Shown here: piece after piece, positions 20,088-28,408 of the stretch
Numbering within the stretch: position 1 is the first letter of the stretch
Layout of the letters: each line of letters opens with the position of its first letter
Source of the DNA: Euphorbia lathyris
Lineage: Eukaryota; Streptophyta; Magnoliopsida; Malpighiales; Euphorbiaceae
Assembly (NCBI RefSeq): GCF_963576675.1
Contig: NC_088916.1
Location: 759,001-823,000 of the forward strand
Direction: 5' to 3'
DNA: 64,000 nucleotides
Notes under the pieces: generated by a model
What the model was told of the DNA's origin: nothing
Seen by the model: only the letters and a program-made list of their open reading frames with translations
The model's database searches: none
Program-made: the position numbers and the translations under genes

Positions 20088-21345
20088 AGAAATAACAGAA
20101 CAAACCCATACAGAAAATACTAATATCTACTATCAAATGGATACTTATGAAGGTGGTATAACTCAAACTTTAAGTTTTAAACCAGATATTTATCAGAAAA
20201 TACAAGATGAAACTGAAGAGCTATCTGTAAATAAGATATTTAAAACAAAATGGTTTGAGAGAAATAAAAATATACGATATATTGTTCAGAAGCATGAGAA
20301 TATTATAGATACAACTACTATAAATGGTAGAGCAAGGATAAATTTAATAACAAATGACGTAATAAAAAGAGAATTATCCAAATTATCACATAAAGAAGCA
20401 AAGAAATATAGGAATATTTACTTTGGAGGAATAGAATTCACTATAAAAGCATATTTTCAGAAAAATATCGATACTTCTATTCAAATATATGTATTAGATG
20501 ATAGAATATTAGATAATATCCAAGATGCCTTAATAGCAGTAGTAAGAGGAAACTTAATTTATCAGAAACTTAAATTCACAATTCAACCAGATTTTAGTAT
20601 CTCATTAGAAGATAAACATAAAGATCTAGCTTTAACACTCTATTATAAATTAGAAGGAATAAGAATGCCCCCAGGAAGTAAAGTAATTAGTATAGAAACA
20701 AAAATGATATATGCCCTTACAGGTAATCATCATATCAGAAAACAAAATGATAGGGATATATTAGTACCAAAATTATATCAGGAAATATTAGAACCACTAG
20801 AACATAAGGAAAATTCCATCATAACAATACCAGACGAAATATGTATAGATTTTAATTCTAGAAAACTACAACCAATCCAGAAATTATTACCTAGGATAGA
20901 AGGAGGAAGGTTAAGTTTTAAGAAAGACATAATAAGACAACCGAGAACATTAGATTTATTACATACATATTATGAAGATAAGTTACGAATAAAAGTAATA
21001 TTATTTAATGAGCTACGAGCAACTGACTGTATAGCTGAAATTAATACAGGAACCAAAAGTTTAGTACATATTAGCCAAATAAATGAGAATAAATGTGAAC
21101 TAATCGAACCACAAACTTATAACTGTCCAAATAGTACAAGAGAAATAATCATAACTAAAAGCATAAGAATTAGATTTAAAATTCAAGATCTAGAATATGA
21201 GATAATTGTAGGAGTAACAGAATATGATAGTACATATGCACTATTATTAGGATACGACTTTTTAAATAAAATAAAATATAAGATAAATAATGAAGGAATT
21301 ACGATAGAGGACCAAAACAAAATACGGTATATAAATAAAATATGA
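20074..21345 (+). CDS. Virus 2 movement protein with a protease-like C-terminal domain
   Basis: 423 residues. About 45-225 look like a 30K-type movement protein by predicted strand pattern, position and length; the assignment rests on genome order as well as sequence. The last 120 residues are odd. A segment from about 300 resembles a retropepsin: a strand, then AEINTGTKS at 321-329 where a protease has DTG or DSG, and later ALLLGYDFL at 389-397 where a protease has its ILLG motif. The real viral protease in the next-but-three cistron shows the same two motifs (DSG at 25-27 and ILLGNDFL). Asn 324 replaces the catalytic Asp, so the domain should be inactive if it is one. The stop overlaps the next ATG (ATGA at 21342-21345). 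Confidence 0.7.
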   Translation: MEENKEITEQTHTENTNIYYQMDTYEGGITQTLSFKPDIYQKIQDETEELSVNKIFKTKWFERNKNIRYIVQKHENIIDTTTINGRARINLITNDVIKRELSKLSHKEAKKYRNIYFGGIEFTIKAYFQKNIDTSIQIYVLDDRILDNIQDALIAVVRGNLIYQKLKFTIQPDFSISLEDKHKDLALTLYYKLEGIRMPPGSKVISIETKMIYALTGNHHIRKQNDRDILVPKLYQEILEPLEHKENSIITIPDEICIDFNSRKLQPIQKLLPRIEGGRLSFKKDIIRQPRTLDLLHTYYEDKLRIKVILFNELRATDCIAEINTGTKSLVHISQINENKCELIEPQTYNCPNSTREIIITKSIRIRFKIQDLEYEIIVGVTEYDSTYALLLGYDFLNKIKYKINNEGITIEDQNKIRYINKI

Positions 21346-21569
21346 ACATACGACAACAACTTGATAAAAAAGAGAAAAAATTACAAATAATAAAAACTAT
21401 TATGGCAGAGACAATCATAGAATCTCAAATAAAATATTTAGAAATTGAATCTAAACAACCGAGACTAGAATGTGAAATCAAACAATTAAACTCTTTATTA
21501 GAACCACCTAAGAAAGAATGGATCAAACTTGAAGACGGATGGATAAAAAGAATCTACAAAGATGAGTGA
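21342..21569 (+). CDS. Virus 2 small cistron, coiled coil (75 aa)
   Basis: A 75-residue, Lys/Glu-rich, almost wholly helical protein (KKEKKLQIIK, YLEIESKQPRLECEIKQLN) ending in a short Trp-containing tail. It overlaps the preceding cistron by 4 nt and the following one by 8 nt. Function unknown. A second copy at 27155-27382 differs at one residue seen (Pro to Gln near residue 40). Confidence 0.6.
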   Translation: MNIRQQLDKKEKKLQIIKTIMAETIIESQIKYLEIESKQPRLECEIKQLNSLLEPPKKEWIKLEDGWIKRIYKDE

Positions 21570-21996
21570 TCCTAACCAAAAATTGGACCAAATATGGATA
21601 GAGATTGTAGCAAAAGAACAATTAAAGAATACTCTTAGTTTAATACAAGAAAACCATATTCAAATCCAAGAAATGATAACACATGAATTAACAAAACTGT
21701 GGAATACATCGGAAATACCAACGTTTAAGATAATTTTGGCAAAATTAAACATGTTAGTAGCTAATATAGACAAAAGAAAAAGACCCATAGAAGAAAGCTG
21801 TAGCATTACCTCAGGAGAAAATCTAAACATTACTATAACACAAACTAAAACTCCAGAAATAGTACCCATAGATGCTTGGAGACGAAGCAAGGACCCAATA
21901 ATGATGGATATAAGTGAAATAAAACCTAAAATCCCTACAACCGTAAATAAAACCTTAGATCTGTTAACCGATTTACACAAAAAAGGACAATTCTAA
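21562..21996 (+). CDS. Virus 2 cistron of 144 aa, possible virion-associated protein
   Basis: The first 75 residues are predicted helix; the C terminus is Pro/Thr-rich and ends LLTDLHKKGQF. A similar phrase (LLGDLHKK) occurs near the start of the last cistron, which may be coincidence or a shared binding motif. Its place just before the coat cistron is that of the virion-associated, DNA-binding protein in caulimovirus-type genomes, but I see no diagnostic motif. The coat cistron starts 4 nt after its stop. Confidence 0.55.
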   Translation: MSDPNQKLDQIWIEIVAKEQLKNTLSLIQENHIQIQEMITHELTKLWNTSEIPTFKIILAKLNMLVANIDKRKRPIEESCSITSGENLNITITQTKTPEIVPIDAWRRSKDPIMMDISEIKPKIPTTVNKTLDLLTDLHKKGQF

Positions 21997-22000
21997 TCTA

Positions 22001-23992
22001 ATGGCCGAACAAGAACATAGTGTAATAACATTTCTTAAAAATCACGCCCAAGAAATTATTGAAAAGGAAAAATACAAATATGAACCGCTAAAAAACAGCA
22101 AACTCAAAGACAATGATGCTAAACCATCCAATGTAGACGTAAGCACCGAAGCCTACCTTCAACTAAAAATCGAAAAACAACATAAAGAAATCAAAGACCT
22201 ACAAAAAGAAAACATAAAATTAGTCATAAATTCGAGTACAGAATGGGTCGAAAAATATAAAAAATATAAACACAAATTTAAAAATACTAAAAAAGAATTA
22301 AAACAAACAAAGCTAGAATTAAAACAAACAAAAACAGAGCTAATCCACATTACAGATGAATTAAAAGAATTAAAGGAAGAAGTAAGAGTCTTAAGAACAA
22401 TGGTTAAAGAAGTAAAAGGGAAAACTATTCACATCAGTAACAGTAGTAGTGATAGTTCAGATATTCAAAGTGAAAATAAACTAAAAATCATTGGGTATAT
22501 AGAAGAAGAAAATAAAGATGAAACAAAATTAATAGAAGAAAATCATCAAATAATGAAAGCATTAGAACAAATGAAGAACATTAATGCAATAATAGAAGAA
22601 GAACCAGAAAGTGATATAGAAAACAACGAATACAACAACAAATACACTAGGTATGAAGAATCAGATATAGGATCAGAAAATATAGTAAACGAAGATGCCG
22701 ATAATTATCCAGAAGAAGAAATGATAGACCCCAATTTAGACGTAGTAACTAAAAGAGTACCTACGATTCCACAACATATACCTATAGGCCAACAAGGAGA
22801 CTTTAAAGAATTTATAGGATCTATGTCTCAAGGATTAAATCCAAATGGATATTTTTTAGACTTAGATAATGTCTATGATGAACAAGAAATAAGTAGACGA
22901 ATAAATGATTGGAATTTAGGAATGTACATAGCCTTAATGAATTCATCTCACACTGAAAATTTAGATTATATGTATGACCTAATCTCTAAAACAATGATAG
23001 GAAAAGTAGGATTTTGGATGGAATCTATAACTCATCAGTTAAGACCACAAATAGAAGCTTGTGCTCATGATTGGAAATCAATGTTATTATTATTCGATAT
23101 GGTATTAAAAAGAGAATTTTTAGGAGAAAGATGGTTAGTGGCTAGAGAAACAGTATTTGCTGAAAGAAAAGCTGAAATAATAATGAATTTGAATAACATG
23201 AAATGTTGTAAAATTAGTAAATTACCAGAATATACTATCAGTTTTACTAAGTTCTTTTATGAAGCTAGGTTTTTACCACAAGAAGGATTGATATACCAAC
23301 AACTATATTATGACCACTTACCAAACCCATACAACGTAGAAGTTTCAAAAGAATATACACAATTAGAACCAAAAGAAAATACATTAGGAGAAAGAATTAG
23401 AGTACTACGAGCTTATCTTATGCGAAAATGTGAAGAATATAGAGTTCAACAAAAGGTTAAAAAGGATAAGAAACTCGGGTTACGAGAAATATGTGGATTC
23501 ACGGAAAAACGGTTAGTTTTTGGTTGTGATGATAAAATTAGGAGAAAATATAGACGATATACTCCTAATCGCACTTATAGACATAATCCGACATATAAGA
23601 AGTCTTATACTAACAAGTATGATAATGGACGATTTCGACGAAAACGATTTAGACGATATAAAAATAATCCCGAAAATCGGAACAGATTTAGATATAAACG
23701 AAAATTTAGGAAAAGACGAGAAAGACCACTAAGGGATAAAAATACTAAACTTACAGAATGTAAATGTTGGAATTGTAATGAGAAAGGACATTATGCTAAT
23801 AAATGCCCTAAATTAAAACAAAAAGGTGTCAAATATATAGGAACAACAGAATTTATAATGAGTCTAGAACAAATAAGAGCCAGCGATGATAAATGGCATA
23901 AAGAAGATGAATTTTATATTACTGAAACAGAAGGTGAGAACTCAGAAGAATTAGAACCAATAGAATATGAAGATAGTGAAACTAATAACTAA
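22001..23992 (+). CDS. Virus 2 coat protein precursor
   Basis: 663 residues. The N-terminal third is a long coiled coil (about 58-145) followed by an acidic region. The central part (about 260-480) is the probable capsid core. A very basic Arg/Lys/Tyr-rich tract (about 495-585) leads into a CCHC zinc knuckle (CWNCNEKGHYANKC, residues 589-602), and the C terminus is again acidic. Acidic ends removed by the viral protease and a basic region with a zinc knuckle that binds the viral RNA are standard for caulimovirid coat proteins. The frame is intact. Its stop overlaps the polymerase start as TAATG at 23990-23994. Confidence 0.8.
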   Translation: MAEQEHSVITFLKNHAQEIIEKEKYKYEPLKNSKLKDNDAKPSNVDVSTEAYLQLKIEKQHKEIKDLQKENIKLVINSSTEWVEKYKKYKHKFKNTKKELKQTKLELKQTKTELIHITDELKELKEEVRVLRTMVKEVKGKTIHISNSSSDSSDIQSENKLKIIGYIEEENKDETKLIEENHQIMKALEQMKNINAIIEEEPESDIENNEYNNKYTRYEESDIGSENIVNEDADNYPEEEMIDPNLDVVTKRVPTIPQHIPIGQQGDFKEFIGSMSQGLNPNGYFLDLDNVYDEQEISRRINDWNLGMYIALMNSSHTENLDYMYDLISKTMIGKVGFWMESITHQLRPQIEACAHDWKSMLLLFDMVLKREFLGERWLVARETVFAERKAEIIMNLNNMKCCKISKLPEYTISFTKFFYEARFLPQEGLIYQQLYYDHLPNPYNVEVSKEYTQLEPKENTLGERIRVLRAYLMRKCEEYRVQQKVKKDKKLGLREICGFTEKRLVFGCDDKIRRKYRRYTPNRTYRHNPTYKKSYTNKYDNGRFRRKRFRRYKNNPENRNRFRYKRKFRKRRERPLRDKNTKLTECKCWNCNEKGHYANKCPKLKQKGVKYIGTTEFIMSLEQIRASDDKWHKEDEFYITETEGENSEELEPIEYEDSETNN

Positions 23993-25914
23993 TGGTAGCC
24001 ATATATGTAGAAGCACCGGTAGAATATAAACCTAATAAGATTATAAAACGCCGCATATTTATAGATAGTGGAGCTGATATATGTTTAGCGAAGCAAGATG
24101 TACTAGTTCCCCATAAATGGAAAAGATCTAAAGGACATAAGGTCAGAGTTACAGGATTTAATGAACAAATGAAAGAATTAGATATTATAGCCGAAAATAT
24201 GAGATTAATACTTAACAAGACAATCTTTCGATTACCCATAATTTATCAAGAAAATAATATGAAACAACATATATTATTAGGAAATAATTTTCTTGATTTC
24301 TTTAAAGTCCAGCTAATCAAACCTGAAACCATAAGTCTTTTAACTCCTTGTAATAAATGGATTATCCTTAAGCGCGTCCTACCTTTATATCCACTCACAA
24401 TACATAATATCAAAACAAACAGAGATACTAATTTAGAACTTTTAAAACAAAAATATTTAGACCATTTAAAGATCAACTTTGGAGAAAACCCTATAACGTT
24501 GTGGGAAAAAGAAAAGATATATGCTAAGATAGAACTCATAAACCCTAATGATGTTGTTCGCACTAGACCAATAAGATATAGTCCTGATGATCAAAAGGAA
24601 TTTGAAATACAAATAAAAGAATTATTAGACTTAAAATTAATTCAAGAAAGTAAAAGCCCTCATAGTAGCCCGGCATTCTTAGTAAGAAAACGTAGCGAAC
24701 AAAAGAGAGGCAAAGCAAGAATGGTAATAGATTATCGAGAACTAAATAAGAAAACGATTTTTGATGGATATTTTTTACCTTATAAGAGAAATTTAATTAA
24801 TAGATTATCAGGAAAAAAGTGGTTTAGTAAATTTGATTGTAAAAGTGGCTTTTGGCAAATTAAGCTTACTAAAGAATCAAGACCTTTAACAGCATTTAGT
24901 GCACCACAAGGACATTATGAATGGATTGTGTTACCTTTTGGTTTGAAAAATGCACCCCAGATATTTCAACGACGAATGGATACGATATTTAGAAAATTAA
25001 ATGACTTCTGTGTAGTTTATGTCGATGATATATTAATCTATAGCAATAATATAGCAGACCATTTACAGCACCTAGATGCATTTATAAAAACAGTACGACA
25101 ACATGGAATCCTTTTATCTGAAAAGAAATCAGAAATCTTTAAAAATAAAATAGAATATTTAGGATATATAATAGATAGTGAAGGATTACAACTACAAGAT
25201 CATATCGTAACTAGAATCGAAAATTTTAAAGAAAAATTAGATACTAAGAAAGAAGTCCAACAATTTCTAGGAATAATAAATTATGCATCAGATTATATAA
25301 AAGACTTACCAAAATTACGACAACCCTTGCAAGAGCTAATTAAGAAACATAAAGTATTTGAATGGACGACAACTCACACTGATACTATAAGAAAAATAAA
25401 AGAAGCAGTAAAAGTTCTCCCAAAATTAAGACTACCTAAAGATAATGATCAATTAGAATTATATACAGATGCTAGTGATATCGGGTGGGGAGCAGTACTC
25501 ATCGCATATAGAAAAGAAGATATAGACAAAGAAACTCCTTTAATATGTGGCTATAGATCAGGAACTTGGAAACCCTCAGAGAAAAATTATCATATCAATG
25601 AAAAAGAATTACTAGCTGTTAAAAATGGAATTAAAGGATTTAGGTATCATTTGTTACCCATAGAATTTATCATAAGAACAGATAATACACAAGTAGGAGC
25701 ATTTATCAGAAATAAAATAGATCCCCTACCAGAATTGAACAAAAGAAGGCATTGGCAAAGTTTTTTCAATTGCTATAATTTTGTTGTTAAACCTATCTCT
25801 GGAAAACGAAATATCTTAGCTGATTTTTTGAGCAGGAATAGAGATAATGATCCAGCGAATATCAGAAATCAGAAATCAGAACCGCCAGATGCTGGCAATG
25901 ATCAGAAATCATGA
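23992..25914 (+). CDS. Virus 2 polymerase: protease, reverse transcriptase, RNase H
   Basis: 640 residues, intact. An aspartic protease has DSG at 25-27 and ILLGNDFL near 92. The reverse transcriptase follows with VIDYRELNK, FGLKNAP and the catalytic YVDD at 343-346. RNase H begins at YTDAS (Asp about 493) and includes NEKELLAVKNGIK and DNTQ, ending with LADFLSR. Order and size match the pol cistron of transactivator-bearing caulimovirids. There is no integrase, as expected for this family. The next cistron opens at 25847 within its 3' end. Confidence 0.9.
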   Translation: MVAIYVEAPVEYKPNKIIKRRIFIDSGADICLAKQDVLVPHKWKRSKGHKVRVTGFNEQMKELDIIAENMRLILNKTIFRLPIIYQENNMKQHILLGNNFLDFFKVQLIKPETISLLTPCNKWIILKRVLPLYPLTIHNIKTNRDTNLELLKQKYLDHLKINFGENPITLWEKEKIYAKIELINPNDVVRTRPIRYSPDDQKEFEIQIKELLDLKLIQESKSPHSSPAFLVRKRSEQKRGKARMVIDYRELNKKTIFDGYFLPYKRNLINRLSGKKWFSKFDCKSGFWQIKLTKESRPLTAFSAPQGHYEWIVLPFGLKNAPQIFQRRMDTIFRKLNDFCVVYVDDILIYSNNIADHLQHLDAFIKTVRQHGILLSEKKSEIFKNKIEYLGYIIDSEGLQLQDHIVTRIENFKEKLDTKKEVQQFLGIINYASDYIKDLPKLRQPLQELIKKHKVFEWTTTHTDTIRKIKEAVKVLPKLRLPKDNDQLELYTDASDIGWGAVLIAYRKEDIDKETPLICGYRSGTWKPSEKNYHINEKELLAVKNGIKGFRYHLLPIEFIIRTDNTQVGAFIRNKIDPLPELNKRRHWQSFFNCYNFVVKPISGKRNILADFLSRNRDNDPANIRNQKSEPPDAGNDQKS

Positions 25915-27103
25915 GAACTTTCTGGACAACCTTGAGGAAGAACTCAAGAAACTCCAGTCTCAGAACAATCAGAATATACGAACCATGACTCCTAGATCAT
26001 CTTATGAGTTGTTAGGAGATCTTCATAAGAAGCCAATTGAGCTGCCAACTTCATCTAGTGGACTCTCAGGAGCCACCACCTTGAACCATTCTAAGCTGAT
26101 TAATCAGAACTCATCAGAAATCACAACCTCCCAGGTTATACAATTCCCTCCAGAAATGACAGAAGCATATAAGAATATCATGAAATTTTTTACATATAAG
26201 AAGAGTCAAACCGTATATAGAACCATTAAGATGACCAAATACCCTAGGTATATATGCTCAGAAGACTGCAGTCCAGATGTTGTTCAGAAACTATTTCGAT
26301 ATGGATTTCTGGACAAAGTCATGACTGATGAGAGCCTTAATAGTGTTTCAAAACTCCCATCTATCATACCCAGATCCATTGACGAACTTGGATTAAGATT
26401 TGGACGAGGAATATTTTGTGTTCAAATTTTTGATGCTACTATGGACTTAGAAGGGAAACCGATAATAATTGCTCAGATTTTTAAGACTGGTAGAAACACT
26501 AAGATTGATGTAGATAATTCCGACCATCAATGGGACATTCCATGCAAATTAGAAAATTTTAAATCTTGGTTAGGAGAAAAACGAGCACATGGAATCCATA
26601 CGATCAAATGTAGACTCGAAGACTATATTAGAAATAAAAAGGTGGCTATAATAGCCAGATCGAATCATGGAGAAGTTGAAGAAATGATAACTATCAACTA
26701 TTTAATGGAAATGGGTGATGAAACGAGTCAAACTGAAGAGCTATCTGTAAATAAGATATTTAAAACAAAATGGTTTGAGAGAAATAAAAATATACGATAT
26801 ATTGTTCAGAAGCATGAGAATATTATAGATACAACTACTATAAATGGTAGAGCAAGGATAAATTTAATAACAAATGACGTAATAAAAAGAGAATTATCCA
26901 AATTATCACATAAAGAAGCAAAGAAATATAGGAATATTTACTTTGGAGGAATAGAATTCACTATAAAAGCATATTTTCAGAAAAATATCGATACTCCTAT
27001 TCAAATATATGTATTAGATAATATCCAAGATGCCTTAATAGCAGTAGTAAGAGGAAACTTAATTTATCAGAAACTTAAATTCACAATTCAACCAGATAAA
27101 TAA
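25847..27103 (+). pseudogene. Virus 2 last cistron, 5' part fused to movement-protein sequence
   Basis: The frame opens at ATG 25847, overlapping the polymerase by 68 nt. Through about 26733 it encodes an N-terminal coiled coil and an unrecognised globular region (including FGRGIFCVQIFDATMDLEGK). By position it is the transactivator / inclusion-body cistron. At 26731-26734 it switches to movement-protein sequence (20211 onward) through an AA-level microhomology and stays in frame by chance to 27103, so the 418-residue product is a chimera. Inside the fused part 12 nt are missing between two TTAGAT copies. Native function is not expected. Confidence 0.7.
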
Positions 27104-27595
27104 TGAAGGAATTACGATAGAGGACCAAAACAAAATACGGTATATAAATAAAATATGAACATACGACAACAACTTGATAAAAAAGAGAAAAAATTACAAA
27201 TAATAAAAACTATTATGGCAGAGACAATCATAGAATCTCAAATAAAATATTTAGAAATTGAATCTAAACAACAGAGACTAGAATGTGAAATCAAACAATT
27301 AAACTCTTTATTAGAACCACCTAAGAAAGAATGGATCAAACTTGAAGACGGATGGATAAAAAGAATCTACAAAGATGAGTGATCCTAACCAAAAATTGGA
27401 CCAAATATGGATAGAGATTGTAGCAAAAGAACAATTAAAGAATACTCTTAGTTTAATACAAGAAAACCATATTCAAATCCAAGAAATGATAACACATGAA
27501 TTAACAAAACTGTGGAATACATCGGAAATACCAACGTTTAAGATAATTTTGGCAAAATTAAACATGTTAGTAGCTAATATAGACAAAAGAAAAAA
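27094..27595 (+). pseudogene. Second copy of the virus 2 small cistrons (75 aa intact, 144 aa truncated)
   Basis: Matches 21281-21782. The copy of the 75-residue cistron (27155-27382) is complete. The following cistron (from 27375) is cut after about 74 residues and runs into foreign sequence until 27629. The left junction shares AGAT with the movement-cistron piece before it, so an internal stretch of about 690 bp was lost between the two. Confidence 0.8.
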
Positions 27596-28178
27596 ACCTC
27601 CCAGGTTATACAATTCCCTCCAGAAATGACAGAAGCATATAAGAATATCATGAAATTTTTTACATATAAGAAGAGTCAAACCGTATATAGAACCATTAAG
27701 ATGACCAAATACCCTAGGTATATATGCTCAGAAGACTGCAAAACTCCCATCTATCATACCCAGATCCATTGACGAACTTGGATTAAGATTTGGACGAGGA
27801 ATATTTTGTGTTCAAATTTTTGATGCTGCTATGGACTTAGAAGGGAAACCGATAATAATTGCTCAGATTTTTAAGACTGGTAGAAACACTAAGATTGATG
27901 TAGATAATTCCGACCATCAATGGGACATTCCATGCAAATTAGAAAATTTTAAATCTTGGTTAGGAGAAAAACGAGCACATGGAATCCATACGATCAAATG
28001 TAGACTCGAAGACTATATTAGAAATAAAAAGGTGGCTATAATAGCCAGATCGAATCATGGAGAAGTTGAAGAAATGATAACTATCAACTATTTAATGGAA
28101 ATGGGTGATGAAACGAGTCAACAAATTTTGATAGAAATGCATACGAAATTGATGGATAAGAAATATAAACATAGTTCA
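27594..28178 (+). pseudogene. Second copy of the virus 2 last cistron, internally deleted
   Basis: Corresponds to 26126 onward, with about 78 bp deleted at 27740 (after GAAGACTGCA). It continues past the point where the main copy breaks and so contains about 40 bp found nowhere else in the cluster. An in-frame ATG at 27831 opens a 161-codon frame that runs on into the RNase H fragment, which I regard as a chance fusion. Confidence 0.75.
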
Positions 28179-28181
28179 GAT

Positions 28182-28408
28182 ACATTTGTTAAACCTATCT
28201 CTGGAAAACGAAATATCTTAGCTGATTTTTTGAGCAGGAATGGAGATAATGATCCAGCGAATATCAGAAATCAGAAATCAGAACCGCCAGATGCTGGCAA
28301 TGATCAGAAATCATGAGAACTTTCTGGACAACCTTGAGCCAGTATGTTTGCATCACAGCTTAATATTCATAGGAAAGCAGTTGATAAAATTACAAGCGGC
28401 ATAATTGA
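28182..28408 (+). pseudogene. Two short virus 2 fragments: RNase H end and first cistron start
   Basis: 28182-28337 equals the end of the polymerase cistron (about 25788-25937, including its TGA). 28338-28408 equals about 19497-19567 of the first small cistron. At 28409 the sequence returns to MITE B (TTGACTCTATGTAGTATTAT). Confidence 0.8.

Larger units (their letters stand above)
17634..28408 (+). mobile_element. Endogenous pararetrovirus 2 cluster (soymovirus/caulimovirus-like)
   Basis: A mosaic of one nearly complete genome (about 18463-26733, + strand) and partial copies on both sides. Segments, with their source inside the main copy: 17634-18174 (reverse of 20643-21183); 18175-18467 (25108-25400); main copy; 26731-27097 (20211-20593 with a 12-nt deletion); 27094-27595 (21281-about 21782); about 27594-27740 and 27741-28178 (last-cistron pieces); 28182-28337 (about 25788-25937); 28338-28408 (about 19497-19567). 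Separate movement, coat and polymerase cistrons plus a last cistron before the promoter fit the genera that carry a transactivator gene. The cistrons are very AT-rich, unlike virus 1. Confidence 0.8.

Noticed and set aside
27831..28316. A 161-codon frame joining last-cistron and RNase H sequence
   Set aside because: It crosses a segment junction at about 28178. The fusion is a product of rearrangement rather than a cistron.
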